From a virus: a stretch of DNA of 39,229 nucleotides. The DNA is taken from IMG/VR virus record IMGVR_UViG_3300023179_000242, positions 1 to 39,229 of that record; one strand, 5' to 3'. The notes under the pieces are model-generated. The model was given only the letters and a program-made list of their open reading frames with translations. It was not told the origin of the DNA and did no database searches. Positions 27,155-36,171 of this stretch are shown here, piece after piece. Position 1 is the stretch's first letter. Every line of letters begins with the position of its first letter. Made by a program: the position numbers and the translations under genes.

Positions 27155-28902
27155 TACAGCGGATTCACAATAAAGCGTTGGTCACGTTTGGCAACCTCAA
27201 CCGTGCAAGGTGCAATTTCGGCATCGTTTGAGTAATCAGGTTCGTACTCCCCAATCTTAACATACTGCACCCCGTTGATGTAGAAATTTCGGTGCATCAA
27301 CCCGACCGCCACCGATTGGTGGACCGCTGGCCAAACCGCATCAATGGCAAGTTCTTCTACCTTTCTGCCGTTGCTGAAGAACGAACGCTGGTAAGAATCA
27401 ACCCCCTTGCGTTCTTCGTGGGCTATGCTGGTGATCTTCCCGTTCAGTAATCTGCCGTCAAGGTACATCATATTGGTATAACCTGTGCTGTAAACGTGGC
27501 CGAAGGCATTGGTGTCATTATCCCACTCCAATTTCATTTCGCAGTTGATTGGCTTTACATGGTAGCACTCCGAACAGGCAAAAGTTTGGGCTTCAAAATT
27601 CAATATTCGGAAGCGTAGGGTGGCGCATAGCGTTACGTTGTTGCTATGGGCTTTGATAATGATTCGCTTTGGGCCCGGATTCATACCAAAGTTCGACACC
27701 GTAAAGATATGCACCCCGTTGCTGGCGTGTGGGTTTGAACAAACCTCACTTGACAAGTCGGTGTTTTGTATGCAAACCTGAATATTGCCAGTTCCGTGGC
27801 CGCTAATGGTCAGTTCAAAACGAATGTTGGTAACAATTTCATCGATGTCGCAGCCAATTTCTTCTGCATAGGCAAAATTCCCTTGGCTGCTGCCGTTAAA
27901 ACAGACGCTGCTGCCTTCAATTGTAATTCCAGCGGCTACGTTGGTGCTCCAATTCCCAACATCGCCTATTGTTTGAAAATTGGCACATTGAAAAGCATCG
28001 CCAAGGCATACCGAAACATCACATCCTGTTGGTAAATCAATGCACTTTTCAATGATGCCCCTGTTTCGTGCCGCCCCTGTGTAGGTAAAAGAAGTCCACT
28101 CGCCATCGTTTATCTTGTAGGCATAGGTGTCTTCCATTAAATAAGCCTCGCTTTCGCATAAACAAATGCAACCCGTGAACGGCCTTGTGGTAACAAATTC
28201 AATACGCTGAATGTTTAACGGCTCGCCAAACCACCAGTCAAAGTTGCCGGGCGATTCGATTGGTAGGGTGTAATTTGTAAGCCCTTGCGATGCCTGAAAA
28301 TACCCAGCCCCTTGTGAATAACTGCAAATGTTGAAGGTGGCCCTGTACCAATTTGTAATTACCCCTATTGGGAAATCGAATTGAATGCTGCCGCTAAAAT
28401 TGTCAAAGCAAATGCTGTGGTCGGCATTCATCGAAACGCTATCAATCTCAGTAATTGAAACGGACGTTAGCCAAATGCTGTAAATAGCATAGCCTTGGCC
28501 ATTGGTAAACGCACTTGCGCCGCTTGGTGTACCAACCAAGGTCAAGGTAGTGGCAGTAACACCGCCCGTAGCAACCGCAAAGGTATCGCCCGTTGTGGTG
28601 TTTCGCACCAGCTGATATTGGGCAACCCCGCCCGAAACAAAATTTGCACCCGAATCCACCAAGGTACTTGCGCTGCCACCCGTTGCCGTGCCCGTATCAA
28701 ACGGCTGACAAACAATAAGGTTGCTGCCCGTTTCGCCAGCCTGAAACTGAAAACAAAACGGCTCGCCTTCTTCCCAAGGCAGGCACATGGGCGAACCAAA
28801 GAAGTCGCATAGCTGGTCTATTTGTTCGTTGTAGGAAAGTTCGCCCTCCCCGTAGAAGATTGGGCTGCTATATGGTATTGGTTGGGGTGTGCGTATCGGC
28901 AT
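27154..28902 (-). CDS. Distal tail / structural protein, 582 aa
   Basis: Starts MPIRTPQPIPYSSPIFYGEG. A beta-rich protein with many Cys (for example FTGCICLCESEAYLMED and FACSECYHVKPINCEMKLEW), unusual for a phage tail protein. The C-terminal part (RKVEELAIDAVWPAVHQSVA, FYINGVQYVKIGEYEPDYSN) reads like a receptor- or hub-contact domain. It follows the other large tail protein and overlaps the Mu-F gene by 1 base. TACCTTTG lies 4 bases before the ATG. Exact role unknown. Confidence 0.7.
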   Translation of the reverse strand: MPIRTPQPIPYSSPIFYGEGELSYNEQIDQLCDFFGSPMCLPWEEGEPFCFQFQAGETGSNLIVCQPFDTGTATGGSASTLVDSGANFVSGGVAQYQLVRNTTTGDTFAVATGGVTATTLTLVGTPSGASAFTNGQGYAIYSIWLTSVSITEIDSVSMNADHSICFDNFSGSIQFDFPIGVITNWYRATFNICSYSQGAGYFQASQGLTNYTLPIESPGNFDWWFGEPLNIQRIEFVTTRPFTGCICLCESEAYLMEDTYAYKINDGEWTSFTYTGAARNRGIIEKCIDLPTGCDVSVCLGDAFQCANFQTIGDVGNWSTNVAAGITIEGSSVCFNGSSQGNFAYAEEIGCDIDEIVTNIRFELTISGHGTGNIQVCIQNTDLSSEVCSNPHASNGVHIFTVSNFGMNPGPKRIIIKAHSNNVTLCATLRFRILNFEAQTFACSECYHVKPINCEMKLEWDNDTNAFGHVYSTGYTNMMYLDGRLLNGKITSIAHEERKGVDSYQRSFFSNGRKVEELAIDAVWPAVHQSVAVGLMHRNFYINGVQYVKIGEYEPDYSNDAEIAPCTVEVAKRDQRFIVNPL

Positions 28903-28906
28903 TTCA

Positions 28907-28914
28907 CAAAGGTA
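28907..28914 (-). promoter_or_regulatory. Candidate -7 element directly before the 582-aa tail gene
   Basis: Minus-strand TACCTTTG, exact TAnnTTTG, 4 bases from the ATG at 28902, suggesting a leaderless transcript within the late operon. Confidence 0.4.
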
Positions 28915-28919
28915 TTAAA

Positions 28920-31094
28920 TTATTCTTCGCCTTCTTCTTCGGGGCCTCCGCCGCCGCCAAGGTTTTCAAATTCAGGCGGCACTTCATCAACAAGTCGGCC
29001 AGTTAGCTGCGCCTCGGTAACTCCCGACAATAGGTTTCTTGTCATATCCAATACCCACATATTTCGCTGCTCACCAGCGTCATTAACTTGGTAGCGTAAC
29101 ATGCTGAATGGTGCGGCCAAAATCTGCTGCCAGTTCGGTAGTGGCACATTGCCCGTCCATTCGTTTTTCAATAGGTAGTTGTTGCCGTCTTGAACCTCAA
29201 CAATTTCACCACCTTCAACATTGGTGAAGGTTAATGTAAAGTGGCTATTTTGATACATGTATAGTTCAACCCCAGCAACGGTTGTTGAAAATTCAAGCGT
29301 TAAGAATATCTTTTCGGTTGCATTAAATAAAGTGGGGATAGTATTCGACAATTGCATTGTAATTGGTCTAACTGTTTGGCCAGTTATTGGATCAACAAAA
29401 GTGTACCCTGAACTTGAATCCAAATTACCATTAAACTGAATAGAATTACCTGTACTATAAGAAGAATCAGTTCTCCACAAATATAGCTTTAAAATACTGC
29501 CACTAAATGCCAAATTCAATATACTATTGTTAATAAGCATGTCAAGAACAGCATTGAAAGTGTAAAAGCCAGTTGTTGGTATGGTGTATTCAAATGTAGT
29601 ATTGCTATAATTGCCTCCACCATCATAAGCCGGGGCAACAGAATCATTATCAAATTGCAGATAAAACTGATTTGTAGGTACTACGCCTGTGCCAAAATTA
29701 CCTGTGCTTGTGCCGTTCCAATTTATGCCGCCAGCAGCAGTTGTGGCAATCAACTCAAGTAGGTTATTAGCATATTGTGTTGTAGATAATGCTGGTTGCT
29801 GAATATATGGCCCGGTTGAATTGGCATAAAAGCCAGTTGTGAAAATGTTAATGTAGCTTTTAAAGATTGTCGCTGGCAATCCGCTAAAATTGTTAATCAA
29901 CACATTCAAATTGCTAATGTCGGCGTTCAAATAATATTCGCCGCTAAAATACAATGCGCCCTTTTCATCCCAATCAATCCCGTTATATCGGCGGCAAATG
30001 ATGTAAAATACCTCATCATCGTTTGTGCTATCGGGATTGACAAGCCCCTGTTGGGTTTGAGTGTAGTAAATAAGGTTAGTATCGGTTATGAAGGCTTGCA
30101 TCTGCAAGTTCAATTCTTTGTTGATGTTTGACTTGTACGACATTGCGTACTGCTCCTCAAAGGTTGAAAGAAATGGCGTAAATGTAAAGTACCCGTCAAG
30201 GTCTTGTTCTTTGCTACCAAGAATAACCGTGCTGTATAAGGTGTCGCTATTGACCATTTCGGCAACGCCAGTATCAACATGCTCAGTCAAAATAACATTG
30301 GATTGCCTGATGTCATCAAAGCGTTCAATGCGAAGCCTTATATTGCCGTTGTTGTCCCTTTCAATGTACTGAACCAAGTTGTATAGCTTGGCCAAATCAC
30401 CATAGCAATACTCAAAACTAATATTAGGGCCGTATTGTTTCGGCCCATCCCTTAACGCTTCGCCGCTAAACAAAAAGCCGTTATTCAGCACGTTTTGAAC
30501 CGGGTCTAAATAGTCTTGTAAGAAGTCCGAATAAAAGCCCACTTCATTGTCGGTCATGGCCGCCACAAGAAACTTCATTGCCTCGTATCTGCTCCAGCCA
30601 GTTACCGTGTTTGGCAAGTAAGTAAGCGGCGGCGTTGGCAAGTTGTCCAGCACCTTTATTTGTGTGCTGGTTGCCACGTTGCTGATGTCAACCCCATTCT
30701 TTGACCTGCCCGATCCGATTACAAATTCAATGCCCTTGTTATTCTCAATCTTGGCGAAGTACGAATTGTCCACCAGCTGAACCTCGACCGTTTGGGCATA
30801 CAAATCGAACTTGCAGTCGGTCACGAAAATAAGCCCATGCAATACGGTTTCCCAAACGCCAGCATAGTCATCGAACCTTGACAAGGTGGATGGTACTTGG
30901 GTATCGTAATTGGTGCGAAGTAGGTTTTGAAAGTATCGAAATCCTTCGCCTCCCAAGGTAACCGTGCCCGTAATCTCTTGCAGAAAGGCTTTTCTTTCAA
31001 CATCGTACCAAATATGTTCGGCAAGGTCGTTAAGGTCGCTTAGGACATCAGGCGTGTAGTTCGTGCCGTTGATGAAGATTCGTGCTGCGTTCAT
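28920..31094 (-). CDS. Tail hub / distal tail-like protein, 724 aa
   Basis: Follows the tape measure with a 4-base overlap, the usual place of distal tail and hub proteins. N-terminus NAARIFINGTNYTPDVLSDL, then DLNDLAEHIWYDVERKAFLQ: features compatible with the baseplate hub fold. The middle (FVIGSGRSKNGVDISNVATS) and the very Asn/Thr-rich C-terminal 300 residues (TGFYTFNAVLDMLINN) look like beta-sandwich carbohydrate-contact domains. The C-terminus ends GGGGGPEEEGEE. The assignment rests mainly on gene order. Confidence 0.7.
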   Translation of the reverse strand: MNAARIFINGTNYTPDVLSDLNDLAEHIWYDVERKAFLQEITGTVTLGGEGFRYFQNLLRTNYDTQVPSTLSRFDDYAGVWETVLHGLIFVTDCKFDLYAQTVEVQLVDNSYFAKIENNKGIEFVIGSGRSKNGVDISNVATSTQIKVLDNLPTPPLTYLPNTVTGWSRYEAMKFLVAAMTDNEVGFYSDFLQDYLDPVQNVLNNGFLFSGEALRDGPKQYGPNISFEYCYGDLAKLYNLVQYIERDNNGNIRLRIERFDDIRQSNVILTEHVDTGVAEMVNSDTLYSTVILGSKEQDLDGYFTFTPFLSTFEEQYAMSYKSNINKELNLQMQAFITDTNLIYYTQTQQGLVNPDSTNDDEVFYIICRRYNGIDWDEKGALYFSGEYYLNADISNLNVLINNFSGLPATIFKSYINIFTTGFYANSTGPYIQQPALSTTQYANNLLELIATTAAGGINWNGTSTGNFGTGVVPTNQFYLQFDNDSVAPAYDGGGNYSNTTFEYTIPTTGFYTFNAVLDMLINNSILNLAFSGSILKLYLWRTDSSYSTGNSIQFNGNLDSSSGYTFVDPITGQTVRPITMQLSNTIPTLFNATEKIFLTLEFSTTVAGVELYMYQNSHFTLTFTNVEGGEIVEVQDGNNYLLKNEWTGNVPLPNWQQILAAPFSMLRYQVNDAGEQRNMWVLDMTRNLLSGVTEAQLTGRLVDEVPPEFENLGGGGGPEEEGEE

Positions 31095-34000
31095 GCACCC
31101 CGTAGTTTTTTGCGTGTTATTTTCATACTATGAAAGCCGTCCCGAAGTACGGCGGTTTGTTCTTTAAGGTCACGATGCAATCGGTAGTCATCGAAGTTGG
31201 CCGCCATTTGCAAGGCCATTGATGCCGCCAATCGGTCGGCAAAATCTTCTTCTGCTTGCCGTTGCTGTTCCATCAAGGCAGGCCGAACAAAGTTGTTGTT
31301 GATGTAGCGGTCAAGATTGCCGTCAATCCATGATTGTGCAAGGCCCGGATATTGCAGATTGTTTCGTGTCGGGATAATTGCCTCACCTTCATGTGCCATA
31401 ACCGGGATGGTATCTCGGCCTTTGGGATTATCGCCAAGTTGAAGGTAGGGTGTACCATCGTAGAACTTGTACGGGTTCGGTTGTGCGGCAATGATACCGA
31501 TTTGCAACGCCCCGAATGCCCCGGCAACGGCGGCGGCAGCGGATGCAAGTCCGGGCCCGACAATAGGTATTGCGGCAGTTGATGCGAATGCGTTCAATGC
31601 GGCCTGTGCTGCCGACATCGTGGCGTTAATGATTTGTTCTGCACGGCCAATCTCAAACTGCTCGGCCATAATTTGGTTTTTCTTCTTTTCGTATTCTTCT
31701 TCTATTTTCAGTCGTTCCTCGGCAGTCAATTTTTCGTTTGAAAGCCTTTTGTTTTTTTCTAATTCAAGCCTTTGCAGGTTGGCATCGAAAAATGAATTGA
31801 GGGCATCAAACGCCGGGCCCGTTACCGAAGTTATTGCAGCACTAATTTGGTTAAATTCATCTTGTATTTCTTTTACATCTTCAATAATTTCTTGTTTTAT
31901 TTCCTCTGCACTTTTTTCATCTTTTTTCAAAGTAACCGTAACATTTGCTTCAGGCACTTTTGTCAAAGACAAATTTGAAATTGTAACTGGTTTTTCCGGA
32001 ACAATTTCAACAGGCTTCATGGCATCCTCGGCAGCTTTCTTGTATTCTTCTATTGAAGTTTTAAGATGGTTTAATCTGCCTTGCAATACACCAGCAGCGG
32101 TTGCCGCTTTTTCAGCACCAACATAATCACCTTTTGATGCAAGCGTTTCTGCCTCTTGGGTTAGCTTTTGAATTTCGGCAACTACTTTCTCAATAGCCGT
32201 CTTGGCCTTTTCTTTTTCTTTGGTGTTTTCTTTGTCGGCATTGGTGTTTGTATTGGTTGTCGCAGTCAGTTTTTTTAATTCGGCTTCTTCTGCCTTTGTT
32301 AATTTTTCTTTTAAATAGTGTTTCTTGGCCTGCAAATACATTAACTGTTCTTCATCTTTTGTCCTTGTTATTACATTTTGGGCAGAAGATTGTGCCAATG
32401 TTTTTTCAATGTTGCTTAATTCTTTGCCAGCCTCCGCACTTAATTTTATTGATTCGGCATAGCCATCAAAAGCGTCAATGTTGTTGCTTGCTTGCAAAAA
32501 TAACTTGGCTGCTTCGTTGCGTGAAAACCCCATTTCCAATCCAATCCGTCTAAACACTTCAGGTATGTTGCCGAAAAATCCTGTGCGAACATTCCCGGCC
32601 TCTATTTCTTTTCTAAATTGATTAAGAACTTTTTGATTAACAGCACCATTCTGCATCAAAATTTCCGTGCTTTGTTCAATAGCTTTTGCCTCGGCTTCGA
32701 TTTGCTTTTGGCTTGCTGCTTGTGCCACCGCCTCGGCTGCTCTTAATTTAATTCTTTGTGTAAAAGATTGGTTGGCCGTATCAAGGGCTGATTTTAATTG
32801 CGTGTTAAACTTGGCTTCATCTTGCAGGTCTTTAATCGCTGTTGGTGAAAGTTCATTAAACCTTTTAAGAAGCCTTGTTCGTTCTTCGCTGCCCGGGTTT
32901 GTTTTGGCTAATGCTTCAGCTACCAAATTAAGTTCGCCTTGTTCTTTGCGTAGGTTTTCGGTTGCCTCGCTTGATACTTGCTGCAATTCTTTTTGCAGTT
33001 CGGTAACGCCACTAAACATATCAATAAGGTCAGGGCCGTAAGCAATAAGCAACGAAACCGCAGATGCAATCAGGCCAAATGGGTTTGACATTACTGCTTT
33101 GTTTAAGCCATGAACGCCCCCGGTAACGCCTTTTAATACTCCAGTCAAGCCGCCCATATCCTTAATAATGTTGCCTAACTTGAACGCCCCAAAGGCTGTT
33201 GCTGCAAAACCAATGGCCTTGGCAAATGAAAGCACGTCTTCAGCGTCAAGATCACCCAAAAATTCATTCAAGCCTTTTAATGCAGCGTTAAATGTAGGCA
33301 GCAACTTCTGCCCTACTTCTGTTTGCAAGTCTTTGAATGTAGCCTCTAATATCCGTTGTTGGTTGGCAACCCCTCCTGATGTTAAAATAAAATTGCCTTG
33401 CGCATCGGTTGTTTGTTTGAATATTGCCGAATTAGCAGCCAATACTTTGTTTTGCGGTGTCAACGCCTCTTTGGTTGTTTTAATCAACCCCAATGCTAAT
33501 GCCTCTTGTTTTAATGTAGCGTCATCAAGAAGTACCCCAAACCTACGAATAGGTTCAGCCTCCCCCCTTAACGCTGCGCCCAAGGCCAATGCCGCTTCTT
33601 CAGGCGAAGTGTTATTGAAAGATGCAAGGTCGGCAGATAAACCAACAAGGTCTGTACTAAATGATGCAAGGTCTTGACCTGTTTTGCCAGCAGATTTTCC
33701 AAATACGCCAAATGAAGCTGCGGCATCAATGGCCTCTTTCCTTGACATACCAAACTGCTTGGCCGAATTGCTGGCAAAGTTTTCAACGGCTGTACTTGCT
33801 TGGCCAAAAATTATTCGGCTTTTATCTAATGTTTCGTTGAGGTCGGATGCCGCATCAATGGTCTGCTTGGTGAACCGTATTATTTCCCGGGCAGCGAAGG
33901 CCGCAGCTATCTGTTGCCCAAGGTTTTTAATTGTGTCCTTTAGGCCGTTGGCATTTTTGCCGACATCATCAAGGGCTTTGCCAGTGTTTTTGCCAGCATC

Positions 34001-34108
34001 CTTGGCGGCAGTTTCAACATCGCCTAACCTACTTTTTAGGTCGTCTAATTCCTTTCTTAGCCTTGTTGTTTCCGCTTGAAACTCCAGCACTATTTTGTCG
34101 ATGGCCAT
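31091..34108 (-). CDS. Tape measure protein, 1005 aa
   Basis: Determines tail length and is ejected with the DNA. N-terminal coiled coil with heptads (IVLEFQAETTRLRKELDDLK), a Gly/Ala/Asp-rich region (AAKDAGKNTGKALDDVGKNA), hydrophobic stretches near residues 345-365 (SNPFGLIASAVSLLIAYG) and 860-885 (IVGPGLASAAAAVAGAFGAL), and long Glu/Lys/Ala helices between. By the usual 1.5 angstrom per residue the tail would be about 150 nm. The DNA near 31.7-33.8 kb is AT-richer than the 3' end. The start at 34108 is supported by the coiled coil, although the upstream frameshift ORF overlaps it by 80 bases. Confidence 0.9.
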   Translation of the reverse strand: MAIDKIVLEFQAETTRLRKELDDLKSRLGDVETAAKDAGKNTGKALDDVGKNANGLKDTIKNLGQQIAAAFAAREIIRFTKQTIDAASDLNETLDKSRIIFGQASTAVENFASNSAKQFGMSRKEAIDAAASFGVFGKSAGKTGQDLASFSTDLVGLSADLASFNNTSPEEAALALGAALRGEAEPIRRFGVLLDDATLKQEALALGLIKTTKEALTPQNKVLAANSAIFKQTTDAQGNFILTSGGVANQQRILEATFKDLQTEVGQKLLPTFNAALKGLNEFLGDLDAEDVLSFAKAIGFAATAFGAFKLGNIIKDMGGLTGVLKGVTGGVHGLNKAVMSNPFGLIASAVSLLIAYGPDLIDMFSGVTELQKELQQVSSEATENLRKEQGELNLVAEALAKTNPGSEERTRLLKRFNELSPTAIKDLQDEAKFNTQLKSALDTANQSFTQRIKLRAAEAVAQAASQKQIEAEAKAIEQSTEILMQNGAVNQKVLNQFRKEIEAGNVRTGFFGNIPEVFRRIGLEMGFSRNEAAKLFLQASNNIDAFDGYAESIKLSAEAGKELSNIEKTLAQSSAQNVITRTKDEEQLMYLQAKKHYLKEKLTKAEEAELKKLTATTNTNTNADKENTKEKEKAKTAIEKVVAEIQKLTQEAETLASKGDYVGAEKAATAAGVLQGRLNHLKTSIEEYKKAAEDAMKPVEIVPEKPVTISNLSLTKVPEANVTVTLKKDEKSAEEIKQEIIEDVKEIQDEFNQISAAITSVTGPAFDALNSFFDANLQRLELEKNKRLSNEKLTAEERLKIEEEYEKKKNQIMAEQFEIGRAEQIINATMSAAQAALNAFASTAAIPIVGPGLASAAAAVAGAFGALQIGIIAAQPNPYKFYDGTPYLQLGDNPKGRDTIPVMAHEGEAIIPTRNNLQYPGLAQSWIDGNLDRYINNNFVRPALMEQQRQAEEDFADRLAASMALQMAANFDDYRLHRDLKEQTAVLRDGFHSMKITRKKLRGA

Positions 34109-34288
34109 CGGCTTCTTTTGTTTTAAGTTTTAATAAGCGAATAAAGTCGTTAATCGTGCCCGAAGCCATCAAATCAACAAACTGCGAATGTTCGCCGTTA
34201 CACAAAAATAAGCAATCGGCATCGAAATCGCTTAACCAATTGAAGACCTTATCTCGCCAAGAATTGACTTTAAGATGTCCTTCTTTTT
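34029..34288 (-). CDS. Frameshift extension of the tail assembly chaperone (-1 frame)
   Basis: A reading frame in -1 relative to the 217-aa gene continues past its stop and ends at 34029, 80 bases inside the tape measure gene. It encodes KEGHLKVNSWRDKVFNWLSD, FDADCLFLCNGEHSQFVDLM, then a basic tail. The only in-frame ATG after the upstream stop is at MASGTINDF, too late to include the best part. C AAA AAG at 34289-34283 is the most likely slip site. This is the gpG/gpGT arrangement of long-tailed phages. Confidence 0.6.
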
Positions 34289-34885
34289 GCTTTGAAACTG
34301 GTCGCTGGCTTGCCATAGCCGCTGCCATACGTCTGCCAGTTGCTCGGCATTGGGTAAGAATTCGTTCATGCCAGCGGACAAAAAAAAATCGTGGTTCACA
34401 AATTCACGTTTGAATAGCCGTAACTTTTCGGCCTGAATCGTTTCGTTTATCTCAAACGGGTTTTCATCATCTCGGATCAGGTTCAACGCTGCCAGTTCTA
34501 CAATCAGGTCGGTATGCAACCCCAGTTCTTTGTGCCTACTTTCGGCCTCCTGAATCGCCCAAAGGCATTGTTGCAGACCTTTGCCCCTATCCTTTCGGCT
34601 TTGCCCTTCAATGGCAGCAACCACGCTTTCACGTGCAATTTGTAAAATGCTAGTCAGTTCATCGGATGTAAGCCGATTATCTAACTGAATTAAGACAGCC
34701 TGAATTTCTTTGTAGCGGACCAACGGCACGTCACCGCTATCCCGAAACTTGTAGTATTTATGGCCTTCAATATCCACCATGAATTCGCAGCCAGCTTTCC
34801 AGTTCTTGGCATCAGGTTTCAATGCTACCAACACCGCATCGGGGTAGTATTTAACCAACCACTTTGTTAATTTGCTTACGACCAT
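34232..34885 (-). CDS. Tail assembly chaperone (gpG-like), 217 aa
   Basis: Directly upstream of the tape measure. Starts MVVSKLTKWLVKYYPDAVLV, soluble, helical in the C-terminal half (EFLPNAEQLADVWQRLWQAS). The gene ends at TAA 34232 but an overlapping -1 frame continues, matching the two-product chaperone that holds the tape measure protein during tail assembly. Larger than lambda gpG (140 aa), so it may carry an extra N-terminal domain. It overlaps the upstream membrane protein gene by 10 bases. Confidence 0.6.
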   Translation of the reverse strand: MVVSKLTKWLVKYYPDAVLVALKPDAKNWKAGCEFMVDIEGHKYYKFRDSGDVPLVRYKEIQAVLIQLDNRLTSDELTSILQIARESVVAAIEGQSRKDRGKGLQQCLWAIQEAESRHKELGLHTDLIVELAALNLIRDDENPFEINETIQAEKLRLFKREFVNHDFFLSAGMNEFLPNAEQLADVWQRLWQASDQFQSKKKDILKSILGEIRSSIG

Positions 34886-35172
34886 TTGGCAAGTTTTAAG
34901 ATGATACCATTAAGCCCAGCAAGGCACAAAACAAATATAGGCCAGCCGATAGCCGTCAGCGCATCAACGGGTTGGTTTGCGATAATCACATCCCCCCAGT
35001 ATGCAATCGTGCCGTACACCGAAGCCATGCAAGTAGGGCAGTCAATTACGGGTTTGGCAAGTTCGGGAAACTGCGAAATAAACCGCCAGCGAAGGTCATC
35101 TAAAATCATACCCTCGGCAGATGATAGCCACAGGCCAAAGATGAAAAGCGAAGTTAAAAGAAGTGTTATCAT
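34876..35172 (-). CDS. Small membrane protein with CPTC motif, 98 aa
   Basis: Two hydrophobic segments: residues 1-16 (MITLLLTSLFIFGLWL) and about 72-92 (AIGWPIFVLCLAGLNGIILK). Between them is CPTCMASVYGT, a CxxC pattern seen in small membrane proteins related to DUF1360 (from memory). Role unknown: possibly an accessory to lysis or superinfection exclusion. Placed before the chaperone, so transcribed with the tail genes. Confidence 0.65.
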   Translation of the reverse strand: MITLLLTSLFIFGLWLSSAEGMILDDLRWRFISQFPELAKPVIDCPTCMASVYGTIAYWGDVIIANQPVDALTAIGWPIFVLCLAGLNGIILKLAKWS

Positions 35173-35191
35173 GGGTTGTTGTTGTTTTTAC

Positions 35192-35212
35192 TTGTTCGGT
35201 TTTTCCGAACAA
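35192..35212. repeat. Perfect inverted repeat in an intergenic gap
   Basis: TTGTTCGG (35192-35199), loop TTTTT, CCGAACAA (35205-35212), in the gap between the 124-aa gene and the membrane-protein gene. There is no T run after either arm, so it is not a simple terminator; it could be a protein-binding site or an mRNA processing hairpin. Confidence 0.6.
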
Positions 35213-35221
35213 CTTGGTTGT

Positions 35222-35596
35222 TTATTGCGGTTGAATCATTTGTGTTGAAGGTGCGGCCGTGTCGCTGCGCCAAAAGGTTAGCAAGAAGCCATCGTATGCC
35301 CCGTCAATCTGTACGAAGTTCGCCACGTCATCACCATTGGCCACTACGAATAAGGTGTAGGTTGCGGTGTCGTTGAAGAATAACGGGTTGACCGTCAAAT
35401 CAATGGTAAGCATACCACTAACGCTGCTTACTATATCATACTTTAACACCTTTTTTGAACCGTTATGAATGATAAATACGTCATAAGCGGTGCTTGGATT
35501 GGCCGTGCCGATTTCAAGGTCGGCAGTCAATTGGCAATTCGTAGGTGCAGCCAACACCTTGGCTGGTGTTAAATCTTGAAGGCAAATAGGGTTCAT
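35222..35596 (-). CDS. Unknown beta-rich protein, 124 aa
   Basis: I chose the ATG at 35596 (MNPICLQDLTPAKVLAAPTN), which overlaps the stop of the spanin-like gene by 3 bases (ATGA), rather than the distant upstream start that would overlap it by 139 bases. The protein looks like an immunoglobulin-like or fibre domain (TAYDVFIIHNGSKKVLKYDI, LTFWRSDTAAPSTQMIQPQ), with no signal peptide. Probably a virion decoration or tail protein. Confidence 0.6.
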   Translation of the reverse strand: MNPICLQDLTPAKVLAAPTNCQLTADLEIGTANPSTAYDVFIIHNGSKKVLKYDIVSSVSGMLTIDLTVNPLFFNDTATYTLFVVANGDDVANFVQIDGAYDGFLLTFWRSDTAAPSTQMIQPQ

Positions 35597-36171
35597 TGTG
35601 CTTTGCTGAATTTGTTCAAATATACAGAAGAATCGGCAAAACATGGTGATGAAATTTTTACATAGGCATCTTTCTTGCCAAGTATCGCACTCCACAACTT
35701 GCCTCCCCACCATTTGCCGGGACGCTGCCAATATCCCACCACGTTCAATTGGTAATCGGTTTCAATGGTAACAACTGCCGGGCTGTCAGGATGCACAATT
35801 GCGGCAAATTTCATGCACATTGTGTCAAGTTTGAATGACTGAATCGGGCATGGCAAGGTTTCGATATGCCACCTATCAACCTCCACCTCAAAGGTATCGA
35901 TCTTGGTGCGCCACTTGGTGCGATGAACGAATTCAACACGACTACCTTTGATGTTCAAGCTATCAAGTAACTGCTGATTTTCTTCCCGTAATTGCTGATT
36001 TGTCAAGGTTAATGTTCGGGCGGTTGCCGATGCCGTCTGCTGAATTGCATCGTAATTGCTGGCATGCCGTTCGGCCTCGGCCTTGTAATTGCATGACTGC
36101 TTACCTAATATGAAAGCGGCAATCAAAGCAATAATGCCCCAATGCTTAAATATAAACCCCGTCCAGTTCAT
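35593..36171 (-). CDS. Inner-membrane spanin-like (Rz-like) protein, 192 aa
   Basis: An N-terminal membrane anchor (residues 7-25, IFKHWGIIALIAAFILGKQS) followed by a coiled coil (residues 30-75: YDAIQQTASATARTLTLTNQ, QLREENQQLLDSLNI) and a C-terminal soluble domain. This is the shape of an i-spanin that bridges the cell wall in the last lysis step, but the family is not certain and no outer lipoprotein gene is evident. It overlaps the phosphatase gene by 4 bases. Confidence 0.55.
   Translation of the reverse strand: MNWTGFIFKHWGIIALIAAFILGKQSCNYKAEAERHASNYDAIQQTASATARTLTLTNQQLREENQQLLDSLNIKGSRVEFVHRTKWRTKIDTFEVEVDRWHIETLPCPIQSFKLDTMCMKFAAIVHPDSPAVVTIETDYQLNVVGYWQRPGKWWGGKLWSAILGKKDAYVKISSPCFADSSVYLNKFSKAQ

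Noticed and set aside
31467-32126. 219-codon plus-strand ORF inside the tape measure gene
   Set aside because: Ser/Phe/Ala-rich mirror of the Glu/Lys/Ala coding of the tape measure; a normal shadow of long helical proteins.
34029-34328. Independent 99-aa gene starting at 34328
   Set aside because: The start lies deep inside the chaperone coding region with no leader; the frameshift extension explains the open frame better.
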